From contig CP091735.1 of assembly GCA_022010015.1 (NCBI GenBank), positions 310,001 through 374,000 on the forward strand: a stretch of DNA of 64,000 nt. Reading direction: 5' to 3'. Below are positions 44,780-52,316 of this stretch, piece by piece. The notes beneath the pieces were generated by a model. The model was not told the origin of the DNA, did no database searches, and worked only from the letters and a program-made list of their open reading frames with translations. A program made the translations under genes and the position numbers. The number at the start of each line of letters is the position of its first letter. Positions within the stretch are counted from its first letter, which is position 1. This stretch comes from Clostridium sp. GTDB lineage: Bacteria; Bacillota_I; Bacilli_A; Acholeplasmatales; Anaeroplasmataceae.

Positions 44780-44808
44780 ATTATATCACTAATGCTTCAT
44801 TTTGTCAA
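44780..44808 (-). promoter_or_regulatory. Near-consensus sigma-A promoter of the small RNA
   Basis: TTGACA (44803-44808) and TATAAT (44780-44785) with 17 bases between: both hexamers are perfect. The -35 overlaps the stop codon of the FtsH-like gene (44805-44807). Confidence 0.88.
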
Positions 44809-46054
44809 TTTAAAATTGATATAATCTCTTTATTATTCATTTTTTTCTTAATCATTAGCTCATTTGCAAGGCTAATAACCTTATTTTTATTTCTTTTAAT
44901 ATATTTTTATAGCATCATTCTCACATTTCCTTAAGAAGCCTTCGATTCTTTTTTCCATTTTTCTTCTTTTTTTATAAATGTTTCTCTTCTACGACCAATT
45001 CCTAAATCAGGTAATGTTAAATAACAGCCTTTATAACCATTTGCATTAAACATATTGTAAGCATAATTCCTAGCACGCTGAAGATCCTTTTCACAGCCAT
45101 TACTACCAGTATTTAGGATAATTCTAGTAGCAAGGGCTCCAGACATACTTATTTTTATATCTGCAATCATTTTTAGGAAATGTGTAAAAAAATTCTTTTT
45201 CTTTAACCTCTACTGCATTACATCTACCACTAGGGCCATCGATAGTCATTTGACAAATTTTTAAAATATTCATTAAACCTATTAAGCATCAAAGCATGCC
45301 CAGCCTCGTGGATAGCAACCTGATAAAACTGTTCATCACTTTTTCTTTTTAATGTCATCTTTTTATAATGTCTAAAGAATTTTTCAACCATTGTCATAGT
45401 TATTATTTTTTTCATTATATCTTAATGCAAAATCGTTAACAAGTGCTAAAATATCTGTACAGCTTGTGGTAGTCCCACCTATAAGATCCTTAAGTAATTC
45501 TACATCATAATCATCGCCAAACCTAAGATCATATTTTTTTCATAAGCTCATCTAGTAAAGCTAAAAAGCTCATTTGAATCAAGATAATCTATTCTAATAC
45601 ACTTATCTAATCTACCACTTCTTAAAAATAGCATCAGGAATATCAATAATATTATTGGTTGCAGTTAGAATTAATAAATCATCGTTAGCATTAACACCAT
45701 CAATATTGTCCTGTAATATTCTTCTAAGCCTTGTATCATCATCTAAAAGTAAATCTAATTCATCTATTACAATTATTGAATGACCAACTCTTTTTAGCCT
45801 CAATAAAAGGCATTTTTGTGTCTCATTTAATACATTATCGCTATCACCATTTATAATAATAACATTGGCCTTAGTATTTTCAATAATATCCTTAATTATT
45901 AAAGTTTTACCATTGCCAGAAGGTCCATACAAAATCATTCCCTTAGGTGTATTTATTCCTTTTTTTAAGTAAATCTTTGTTATGATCAAACCAATTTAAA
46001 ACATTACTGATTTCACTTAATTGCTTCTTATTTCCCACAACATTTTTCAAACAT
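44805..46054 (-). CDS. Soluble FtsH-like AAA+/M41 protease
   Basis: About 415 aa. AAA+: YGPSGNGKTLIIKDI (Walker A), IIVIDELDLLLDDD (Walker B), TATNNIIDIPDAIFKSGRLDK (sensor 1 and Arg-finger region). M41 peptidase: VAIHEAGHALMLNRF (HExxH zinc site) and SMSGALATRIILNTGSNGCEKDLQRARNYAYNMF. FtsH normally begins with two membrane helices and ~150 extra residues; here MFENVVGNKKQLSEISNVLNWF leads straight into AAA+. So it is a cytosolic, divergent relative, not the housekeeping FtsH. Breaks near 46040, 45965, 45630, 45545, 45400, 45260, 45185 and 44910. Confidence 0.78.
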
Positions 46055-46105
46055 TATTTTTTTACCTCTTTAATTATATTATAAAAATTTTTTTATGTAC
46101 CATAT

Positions 46106-46580
46106 TTAGTACATAGTCTTATTAGTCAAATAAATAATACTTGTAGAAGTATATTCCTTTAATAAAACAAGCTCTAAATTTAAATTTCCACAAAGCTTAA
46201 TAGTTATTTCTAATAGCTTATTTAAATCTAAATTTAATAATTCTATACATCTACTGCTTGTATCAAAAAAATAAACCCATCCTTTTTGACTTTTTATATT
46301 CTAAAAAAATTTCCTATTTTTTTAAACATACCTTAGAATTTACTGAAGCTATCCAATCACCAATTTTTCTTAATATTATTATCATCAAGCTTAACAATAT
46401 TTGGCAAAACTATAACCCCACCATTATCATTTTGTTTTTTTCTCCATATTTAAATGATAAATCATTGTTAATCCTTATCATTTGATATAAAAAGTCTTGA
46501 ACCACCATTTAACCCTGTTAAAATCATCTGAATATGCCCTAAATATTCCTTATTAATACTTTTTTTCTAATATCTTGCAT
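46106..46580 (-). CDS. Hypothetical protein upstream of the FtsH-like gene
   Basis: About 150 aa joined: MQDIRK, YLGHIQMILTGLNGGSRLFISNDKD, NDNGGVIVLPNIVKLDDNNIKKNW, WIASVNSKVCLKK and CIELLNLDLNKLLEITIKLCGNLNLELVLLKEYTSTSIIYLT. Mixed alpha/beta, no signal or membrane helix. Lies 52 bases before the protease gene, on the same strand, so it may be a partner or adaptor (inference). Breaks near 46560, 46470, 46320 and 46270. Confidence 0.45.
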
Positions 46581-46672
46581 AGTTCCTCCTTACAATATTA
46601 ATTATAAGAAAGATATGGTATAAAAAAATGGAACATAAGATAAAAAGAAAATATTTTAACTAAAATAAAAAA

Positions 46673-46703
46673 ATTCCACCTAAGCTATAAGCCTGGATGG
46701 AAT
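46673..46703 (-). terminator. Terminator after the GNAT gene
   Basis: ATTCCA/TGGAAT closes a hairpin with inner AGGCTTATAGCTT pairing, followed by seven T on the minus strand. Confidence 0.7.
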
Positions 46704-47174
46704 CATTTAAAAGCAATTTTTTTACCATAATAATTTTAGATGTTTCATATTCAATTTCAAAGCCATTAATTAAAAAAATAAATTAATACCTGAATTATCC
46801 TTAGCAATATCATCATATAAATATTTAATTTTTAATTTTCTTTAGCTATTCTACATAATAAATCTAATCCTAATTTACCATAACCATTATGACGATATTT
46901 ATTTTTCAATAATAATACTACAAATATATTTATCTTCTTCTAATCGGTAGCTAATTTCACCGATAAATTTCCCATTTTCATTACTTAAATAGGCATAATA
47001 GCGATTATCATTATTAATCCATCTATCATACCATATTTGCCATTTTTTTCTTTATTAAAATCAATTGTTCCGCCATATTCATCATTATATTTCATCGTCA
47101 AATCATCACTAAGAAGATACATACGATACCATAAATCCTCTAATTTTGGAACATAAGCTTCCACTTTTTTTCAT
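46703..47174 (-). CDS. GNAT-family N-acetyltransferase
   Basis: About 155 aa. LEDLWYRMYLLSDDLTMKYNDEYGGTIDF, YYAYLSNENGKFIGEISYRL and the acetyl-CoA motif KYRHNGYGKLGLDLLCRIAKEN (RxxGxG), then DDIAKDNSGINLFLINGFEI. Substrate unknown. Start MKKVEAYVPKLEDL at 47174 after one A-run correction. A terminator-like GCAAAT/ATTTGC hairpin with T7 lies upstream at 47205-47236. Confidence 0.75.
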
Positions 47175-47313
47175 AAATATCACCAAAAAAATTATATTAT
47201 GAATAAAACAAAAAAAGCAAATCATTTAATTTGCCTTTATATAATGAAACCAAAATATAAAAAAATTATCACTATTAAAAAAATAACAAGATTGCTCTAG
47301 ATACTTTAATAAA

Positions 47314-47454
47314 TTTATATATAAACGATATATATTACTACTTCTATAATTGTTGTAGAAATACCATATAAATCATTAAATATTGCAGTATTTATGCCTA
47401 AAAAAAGAAAAAAATAGCCAATATTTTTGATATCAGCTATACTTAACTCTAATG
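47314..47454. repeat. Duplicated tRNA 3'-flank, copy 1
   Basis: About 140 bp that recur at 48890-49028 with scattered substitutions and A-run differences. Shared landmarks: TATATATAAACGATATATA, TTGTTGTAGAAATACCA, GCAGTATTTATG and GCTATACTTAACTCTAATG. Copy 1 stops exactly before the tRNA CCA end seen beside copy 2. The loop of its terminator hairpin has decayed. Confidence 0.85.
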
Positions 47455-47657
47455 TGAAAGATAAGTAAACTTGATACTTTGCACCTTTTTTTAAACCTAA
47501 GACGCACCTTTTTATCCATATTTTTTTAGCTATTTACCTTTGTGACACTTAGGGATGATATGCATATTTTTATACAATAAGAATATTTTAAAACAATTTT
47601 TGATGCTTTGTATCAAAAATTAATTTGGTTTGATGTTTTGTGGGGGTGCTTTTGTTA

Positions 47658-48631
47658 TCAAACATTAGTTATTTGCACCCTATCAAAAAAATTTTTTTCC
47701 AACAATATTTTTTTCATAAATTCTAATATTTCACCATTATCTCTATCTTCATAATAGGCAACCAACATTTTTTTAAATTCTGGAACTTTATTTTCTGGAA
47801 TCACTAATAATCCTTCACCATTTGAAATTAAAAAATGATTTGCCAAAACTACCGAAGCCCTTTTGTTTCCATCATTAAAAATTTGTGTTTTCATACAATA
47901 CAAGCACAGTTCAATAGCTATATCAACTGGTTCTTCATTTTTTTATTCAATATTTCTTCAATTTTTTTCTTTCACAACAAATTCTATAGGGATAGGCGGA
48001 ATATAACTTGTTCCTCCAATTATTACTGGAACACATCTAATTCTACCACCATAAGTATAGAATCCTTCATTCACAAGGCCAGCAATATAACACAATATCG
48101 AATAACTTGATTTGGATGCAACGACATCCTTATCCATAATAAATTCCCAAGCATGCTTTAAATTTAATATTTTTTGAACATCAGTTGCTGTCATTCCAGT
48201 AACCTTTCCATTTTCAATAATTGTTTCGGTATCTGGAAATGTAGTGGCTATGCCTTCAAGAATGGCTTGATCATAAATATTTGATTTCATATTAGCTCTA
48301 GCAAAATCAATATTTAATAATACTCTAGAAGATAATTCTTGACCACTATAGCCTAATTTTTGCTAGTTCATTATTTATTTTCTTTATTTGTTTTTTATAT
48401 TCTTTAGCATCTTTTTAATAATTTAGATATAGAAGCAAACAATTCGTCAGAATACGAACCAACATATGTTGATGTATTACGGCCTAGAACCCGCTTTCTA
48501 ATATAAATATATTTTTGACCGTCTCTATCTTTTATTTCAATTGAACCATCATAAGGAATCAAATTTAATCTTGCAGTAATTTCTGACCTTTGTTCTAACA
48601 ACGTTTGAATTTGCAAATATTGACTATCCAT
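47658..48631 (-). CDS. Fic-family protein with His-to-Gln change in the Fic motif
   Basis: About 320 aa, joined at ~48410, ~48360 and ~47950. The N-terminal part is DGSIEIKDRDGQKYIYIRKRVLGRNTSTYVGSYSDEL. The Fic core reads FARANMKSNIYDQAILEGIATTF, TETIIENGKVTGMTATDVQKILN and KTQIFNDGNKRASVVLANHFLI. The second matches the inhibitory-helix/anchor region of Fic proteins. In the HxFx(D/E)GN motif the first residue is Gln (QIFNDGN), so classical AMP transfer would be weakened. Start MDSQYLQ follows AAAGGAG. Acts in the cytoplasm; target unknown. A GGGTGC/GCACCC hairpin spans the stop. Confidence 0.82.
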
Positions 48632-48641
48632 AGCAGCATCT

Positions 48642-48694
48642 CCTTTGGGGTGTTTTTCTGCACTAATTATATCAAAATGCACCCCAAAGGTCAA
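48642..48694 (-). promoter_or_regulatory. Fic-gene promoter flanked by 11-bp inverted repeats
   Basis: TTGACC (48689-48694) and TATAAT (48666-48671), 17 bases apart. CCTTTGGGGTG (arm in the spacer/-35) and CACCCCAAAGG (arm between start site and RBS) are perfect complements at 48680-48690 and 48642-48652. The right arm includes the ribosome binding site. A dimeric repressor could bridge the -10 region. Confidence 0.8.
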
Positions 48695-48737
48695 TATAAC
48701 TGACCTGTTTTTTTACATGGCTTAACAATAAATATCA

Positions 48738-48768
48738 AACTCTAGTTTATAAGGCTAGAGTTTTTATT
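48738..48768 (+). terminator. Terminator-like hairpin upstream of the Fic promoter
   Basis: ACTCTAG/CTAGAGT stem followed by TTTTTATTT on the plus strand. No plus-strand gene precedes it. The next ~120 bases (48770-48889) are AT-rich with an inverted pair of TATATA(C/A)G-type segments and no gene. Confidence 0.45.
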
Positions 48769-48889
48769 TCTAAAACTGTCACATTTGTCACGTGGGGGTA
48801 TTTATAAAAAAATTTATATTTCTTCTCTTATATACGTTTATATATAGTAAGTAGTAGTTTAACGATTAATAATAATTTAACGATTTAAT

Positions 48890-49028
48890 TTTATATATAA
48901 ACGATATATATACTATTACTTCTATAATTGTTGTAGAAATACCAGATAAATCATTAAATAATGCAGTATTTATGTCTAGAAAAGAAAAATAGCCAATACT
49001 TTCGTATCAGCTATACTTAACTCTAATG
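48890..49028. repeat. Duplicated tRNA 3'-flank, copy 2 (with tRNA terminator)
   Basis: Second copy of the ~140-bp block. On the minus strand, 49012-48991 forms AGCTGATAC/GTATTGGCT around a GAAA loop and is followed by ATTTTTC: a terminator directly after the tRNA CCA end. This identifies the block as the natural downstream flank of a tRNA gene. Confidence 0.85.
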
Positions 49029-49049
49029 GTGCCGAGAACAGGACTCGAA
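49027..49049 (-). other. 3' end of a tRNA gene, probable prophage attachment site
   Basis: The minus strand holds TTCGAGT (T-loop), CCTGT, TCTCGGC, A and CCA, i.e. the last 23 nt of a tRNA. Upstream bases do not pair with CCTGT or TCTCGGC, so the rest of the tRNA is absent. Such a displaced 3' fragment is the expected far end of an element that integrated in a tRNA gene. The intact tRNA should lie beyond base 64000. Confidence 0.75.
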
Positions 49050-49066
49050 CTCTCAAATTTCGTTTC

Positions 49067-49170
49067 GTTATGTTTGGTTATGTTTGAGGCATATTTCGGC
49101 TTATTTGCGTATGTTTTAGGATTTTTAAATTTTCGTTAATATTTCATTTGGTTATGTTTGGTTATGTAAG
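49067..49170. repeat. Iterons next to the attachment site
   Basis: GTTATGTTTGGTTATGTTTG at 49067 and GGTTATGTTTGGTTATGTAAG-like bases at 49150 each contain two TTATGTTTG/GTTATG units. AAAGACGCCA is also doubled at 49181-49200. Repeats of this kind beside an attachment core are typical arm-type integrase or excisionase sites. Confidence 0.55.
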
Positions 49171-49250
49171 AATTCACAAAAAAGACGCCAAAAAGACGCC
49201 ACGAAGAATTAAGATATAAAGTTCCTTAATTTCGATTAAAAAAATATAAA

Positions 49251-49324
49251 AAAGCACTGGCAGGTGCTTTTCTCTAAATCTAATTTAACTATTATTTAGA
49301 GTAGCCTTATCTTGACTTCCTCTA
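49251..49324 (-). ncRNA. Small RNA beside the toxin gene, with promoter and terminator
   Basis: Promoter TTGATA (49353-49358), 17 bases, TATAAT (49330-49335). The RNA starts with GGAAGTCAAGATAAGGCTAC, then an 8-bp hairpin CTCTAAAT/ATTTAGAG (49272-49301), then the terminator AAGCAC/GTGCTT with T6. Its AAGCACC is complementary to GGTGCTT just before the toxin start codon. It is divergent from the toxin mRNA and shares its 5' element. Confidence 0.65.
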
Positions 49325-49391
49325 TCTATATTATATGCGAATTTAGAATAAATATCAATGAAAATATTTATTTTTCTATTTTTCTTTATGT

Positions 49392-49397
49392 TATAAT
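49392..49397 (+). promoter_or_regulatory. -10 of the toxin-like mRNA
   Basis: TATAAT preceded by TGT (extended -10: TGTTATAAT). No good -35 is visible 17 bases upstream, which the extended -10 could compensate. Confidence 0.6.
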
Positions 49398-49454
49398 CAC
49401 TTCTATGGAAGTCAATAGCGGTGCTACTCCAAATCACATGAGGAGGTGGTGCTT

Positions 49455-49592
49455 ATGCATATATGTATAAGTCCTCCACTTATGTTATGGAGGACTCTAT
49501 CTTATGATTGTATAATTGCCATACTATTAAACATTATTGTATCAATATGCAAAATAGTGCAGCTAATACTAAACTTCAAGAAAAAGAAATAA
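49455..49592 (+). CDS. Type I toxin-like small hydrophobic peptide
   Basis: 45 aa: MHICISPPLMLWRTLSYD, one membrane helix CIIAILLNIIVSICKIVQLIL, and a basic tail NFKKKK. This is the layout of Fst/TxpA-type toxins. A very strong RBS (GAGGAGGTGG) at 49441-49450 can pair with CCTCC at 49473, with TTAT/ATAA next to it, hiding RBS and start. The same CCTCC can pair instead with GGAGG at 49489 in a perfect 8-bp hairpin (GTCCTCCA/TGGAGGAC). CTTCAAGAA/TTCTTGAAG surrounds the stop codon. An opposing RNA overlaps its 3' end. Confidence 0.65.
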   Translation: MHICISPPLMLWRTLSYDCIIAILLNIIVSICKIVQLILNFKKKK

Positions 49593-49604
49593 AAATTCTT
49601 GAAG

Positions 49605-49690
49605 CTCATAGGAAAGAAAAAACACCGTTGCAGCGTTGCTTTCCTATAAACATTCAACTATAGGAGTAGGCCGTCTATAGGCTTCCTCTA
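49605..49690 (-). ncRNA. Candidate antisense RNA convergent with the toxin-like mRNA
   Basis: TATAAT at 49696-49701 with TTGATA at 49723-49728 (spacer 21, across T7A7 runs that may be miscounted). The RNA would begin with GGAAGCCTATAGACGGCCTA, form CCTATA/TATAGG, and meet the toxin transcript in the ATAGGAAAG/CTTTCCTAT stem (49608-49648). The 3' end is not defined; a T6 tract lies at ~49624. Confidence 0.5.
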
Positions 49691-49742
49691 TTTATATTAT
49701 ATACAATATTTTTTTAAAAAAATATCAACATAAATTAAAAAA

Positions 49743-49776
49743 ATCGAGGCATTTTTTTATAAAGCCTCGTTTTTAT
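49743..49776. terminator. Bidirectional terminator at the end of the phage late operon
   Basis: CGAGGC/GCCTCG stem (49745-49769) with T-rich sequence after it on both strands (TTTTTATTTTT on plus, ATTTTTTTAATTT on minus). Confidence 0.75.
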
Positions 49777-49793
49777 TTTTCCACAAAAAGGTA

Positions 49794-50674
49794 TCATTTT
49801 TTTATAACCTCATCTATCAATTCAAGCCTTGATTCTAATGTTGGAACATATGATCCTACTATAATATCCTTACCTATATTAAAAACCATTATATAAACCC
49901 ATCATTAATGAAAATGTATAAGACAAGAAATCAACCCACAGCTGCCAAGAGCGAAAAATAAGTCTCAGTAGTTAATCCAGTAGCAATAATACTCATAATA
50001 CTGGATGCTATAATAAATAAGACTTGATTTTTAAATGCTGAAACCCACTTATTAAAGAAATATTTACTCTCATCATTTTTTTCATTTGTACAGCTATGCC
50101 ATTAGTAAATAAGACTGTAGAACTTACTCTTCCATACTTCTTTTTTTAAGGAATTGACTCTATAAATTTTAATAGTTTCATCAGATTGTGATATTTCCTC
50201 AAATTCTTTAAATTTATTATTTGCTAGCAATTGATAAAGACTACTTGCTACTTTTTCCTTTTAGCTACTAATTCTTGGTATTTTCCACTATCTTTAATTT
50301 TTCATTTTTTTGAAGCTTATTATCCATCTTATCAATATCGGCACTTATTCTTTTTTTCTAATATTACGATATTTTTAAAGCAATATTAAATTTAGGCATC
50401 TTATCATTTTTCATAAAGGCCTTTTTTTATGTGATAGATAGAAGTTTCAAGATCAGCTACTCTAGGCTTTTGAATTTCGATTGATGTTGCATAGCGTGTT
50501 GAGATTATTTTTGCATAAAGTGATATAAAAAAGGTGGCTCCAAAAACAAACCACCTAATCTTATTTATATCAAAACCAACAGAAGCTAGATTGATTAGGA
50601 ATATTCCAACTTCCATTATTGTTATTTGTAGGATAAATAATACTGAATCTCTACTTATTTTTATGTTTACTCAT
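49794..50674 (-). CDS. Phage membrane protein with coiled-coil middle
   Basis: About 290 aa joined. N-terminal helices (VLFILQITIMEVGIFLINLASVGF, WFVFGATFFISLYAKII), then a charged helical part (ISADIDKMDNKLQKNEKLKDSGKYQELVAKRKKVASSLYQLL), and two more helices (NQVLFIIASSIMSIIATGL, FLSYTFSLMMGLYNGF). Ends LESRLELIDEVIKK. No family recognised. Its start overlaps the preceding stop (ATGA). Last gene of the late operon; the place where lysis genes usually sit. Many breaks. Confidence 0.5.
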
Positions 50675-51131
50675 TTACGCATCGCCTCGCCTATTTGCTT
50701 CCATTTATGCTCAAAGCTCCATTTAGGAAGTGGATTAATAATTATACCTATAATGCATGTAATTAAAGATCTATCCAGGATATACTCAATTTGAGCCGTA
50801 TAGGATGATATAATCCTACATAATAGAATTAATGCTACAATAGGAATAATAATCTTTACTAGGCCATCTAGGACCATTACAATGAAGTTATAATTAAATG
50901 CTTTTTCTAATATAATTAATCAAAGTGCAGCTTACTATATAAGCAATTATTATTGCTACTAAAGCCCAGCCACTAAATGATATGCCACCCTCCGTACGCT
51001 TAAATAATGAAAATTGCTGATTAATAAATATAATTGGAAGAACTCCCATTAACGTTATCCATAAAAGTGCTCTTGGAATAAATAGCCACTTTGAATTCCA
51101 AAATTCACAAAATTTATTTGTCTTTTTCCAT
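50671..51131 (-). CDS. Phage small membrane protein, possibly holin-like
   Basis: About 150 aa joined: TNKFCEFWNSKWLFIPRALLWITLMGVLPIIF, FSGWALVAIIIAYIVSCTLI, VLDGLVKIIIPIVALILLCRII, TCIIGIIINPLPKW, then a basic tail EHKWKQIGEAMRK. Four membrane helices with a short charged end would suit a holin or holin-like role, but no family motif is present. Start MEKxTNKF at 51131 lies inside the end of the preceding gene. Confidence 0.5.
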
Positions 51132-51686
51132 AGAGCCTCCTAGATTTTTAATATTAATGATATTATCTAAATCCTCATTTATTGCTTCCGTCTTTTCTTC
51201 CTTTTTAGTTGCTTCTAAGGCTTCCTGTTCTTGAGCCTTATCTAAATCATTTTTTATCTTTGTTTCCAAAGCCTCAGCCTTAGAAACATTGCAAGATTCC
51301 ATTTCTTTATATTTAGAAACAGCATCTAAAAGCTCTGTAGACGTCATTCCAGCTTTAGAAGCAAGAATAATTAGAATCTCAGCCATCAAAGCATTATCAT
51401 TGGAAGACTTGTTAATAATTTTACTAAATTCAGCAATTGCATTATTTGTTGAGTTTTCATTCTCTTTTAGTTTATTATCAACACGATCAATAGCCTTATT
51501 GAATGAACCAAGCACACTATCAACTTTAATCTTATTTCTAACAAGCATTATTACACTTGTAATAAAACTACCAACGCCAGTAGTCGCTAAAGTTGCAATT
51601 AAGGCTGATAACCATCCAGGACAATTATCAGCAATTAGCTTAATTAATTCACCAAAATTGGATACTCCTAAAATTGCATTAATCAT
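51114..51686 (-). CDS. Phage protein with membrane helix and coiled coil
   Basis: 190 aa in one frame. One N-terminal membrane segment (GWLSALIATLATTGVGSFITSVIMLV), then long heptad-like stretches (SVLGSFNKAIDRVDNKLKENENSTNNAI; KAEALETKIKNDLDKAQEQEALEATKKEEKTEAI). The pattern (N-terminal hydrophobic part with 'WLSALIATLATTGVGSFIT') resembles phage proteins near holins. Strong RBS (GGAGG). Function unknown. Confidence 0.6.
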   Translation of the reverse strand: MINAILGVSNFGELIKLIADNCPGWLSALIATLATTGVGSFITSVIMLVRNKIKVDSVLGSFNKAIDRVDNKLKENENSTNNAIAEFSKIINKSSNDNALMAEILIILASKAGMTSTELLDAVSKYKEMESCNVSKAEALETKIKNDLDKAQEQEALEATKKEEKTEAINEDLDNIINIKNLGGSMEKDK

Positions 51687-51700
51687 TATTGTTTACCTCC

Positions 51701-51909
51701 TTAACAATTGATACTAACTTTATAAAAATTCTCTTTAAGGACATCAAAATCCTTTTTAAAATCACCTAAGGTATATTTACTCCCAGCAGCATTAACACTC
51801 AATACAACGTCTTTAGCATCTATGAATTTATAGATTTGATTAACCTCATCAACACATACATAGATACCATTTTTTTAATAGGTTTCTTTATAATTAATTC
51901 TCTTTGCAT
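51701..51909 (-). CDS. Small phage protein
   Basis: About 68 aa: MQRELIIKKPIKK, then VCVDEVNQIYKFIDAKDVVLSVNAAGSKYTLGDFKKDFDVLKENFYKVSINC after a break near 51872. Unknown function. Follows the preceding stop by four bases. Confidence 0.5.
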
Positions 51910-51913
51910 ATCA

Positions 51914-52307
51914 TCACCTACATATAATATTTTTAGATAAGAAGGAACATTTTTTTATAGCATCCTCATCTAAAGCTAGAAGCTTGTTATAATATTCTAT
52001 AACTTCCTTCTTTTTGTTCTTCAGTTTCAGGCTCAATTCCATATAAAACATTAGTCTTATATTTATCAAAGGCCGTTAATATTAATTCTCTTTGACTACG
52101 TAATTTGTTTTTATTTTCTTTTTTTGCATAAGTCATTATAGCCTTACCATCTTTAATTTCTACAGTTCTTTCATAGCCATTTTTCTTTTCCCAGTATTCA
52201 TCATATTGATCTTTTGTAATTTCAATATACTTGTCCTCTAGACTATCAAGAACAAAATTATTGAAAACAACAATCCCATAACTTTCTTTATTTAAATAAT
52301 ATTTCAT
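51914..52307 (-). CDS. Phage tail-fibre-associated protein
   Basis: About 130 aa: MKYYLNKESYGIVVFNNFVLDSLEDKYIEITKDQYDEYWEKKNGYERTVEIKDGKAIM ... LRSQRELILTAFDKYKTNVLYGIEPETEEQK. The 'W..L..KR..L..FDxYK.NV.YGI...T..E...I..WY..LL.L' shape is seen in small tail-fibre assembly proteins encoded after fibre genes. Breaks near 51998 and 51952. Confidence 0.5.
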
Positions 52308-52316
52308 AATATCCTC

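Noticed and set aside
28000..47000. Programmed frameshifting in typA, pyk, nrdD and others
   Set aside because: Breaks are scattered, differ in direction and affect genes with no known recoding; sequencing error explains them all.
47180..47310. Missing gene between the GNAT gene and repeat copy 1
   Set aside because: Only a terminator-like hairpin and AT-rich DNA; no frame on either strand with an RBS or recognisable protein.
49027..49110. Complete tRNA gene at the prophage end
   Set aside because: No 5' acceptor strand (GCCGAGA) or T-stem partner exists next to the 3' fragment; only the last 23 nt match.
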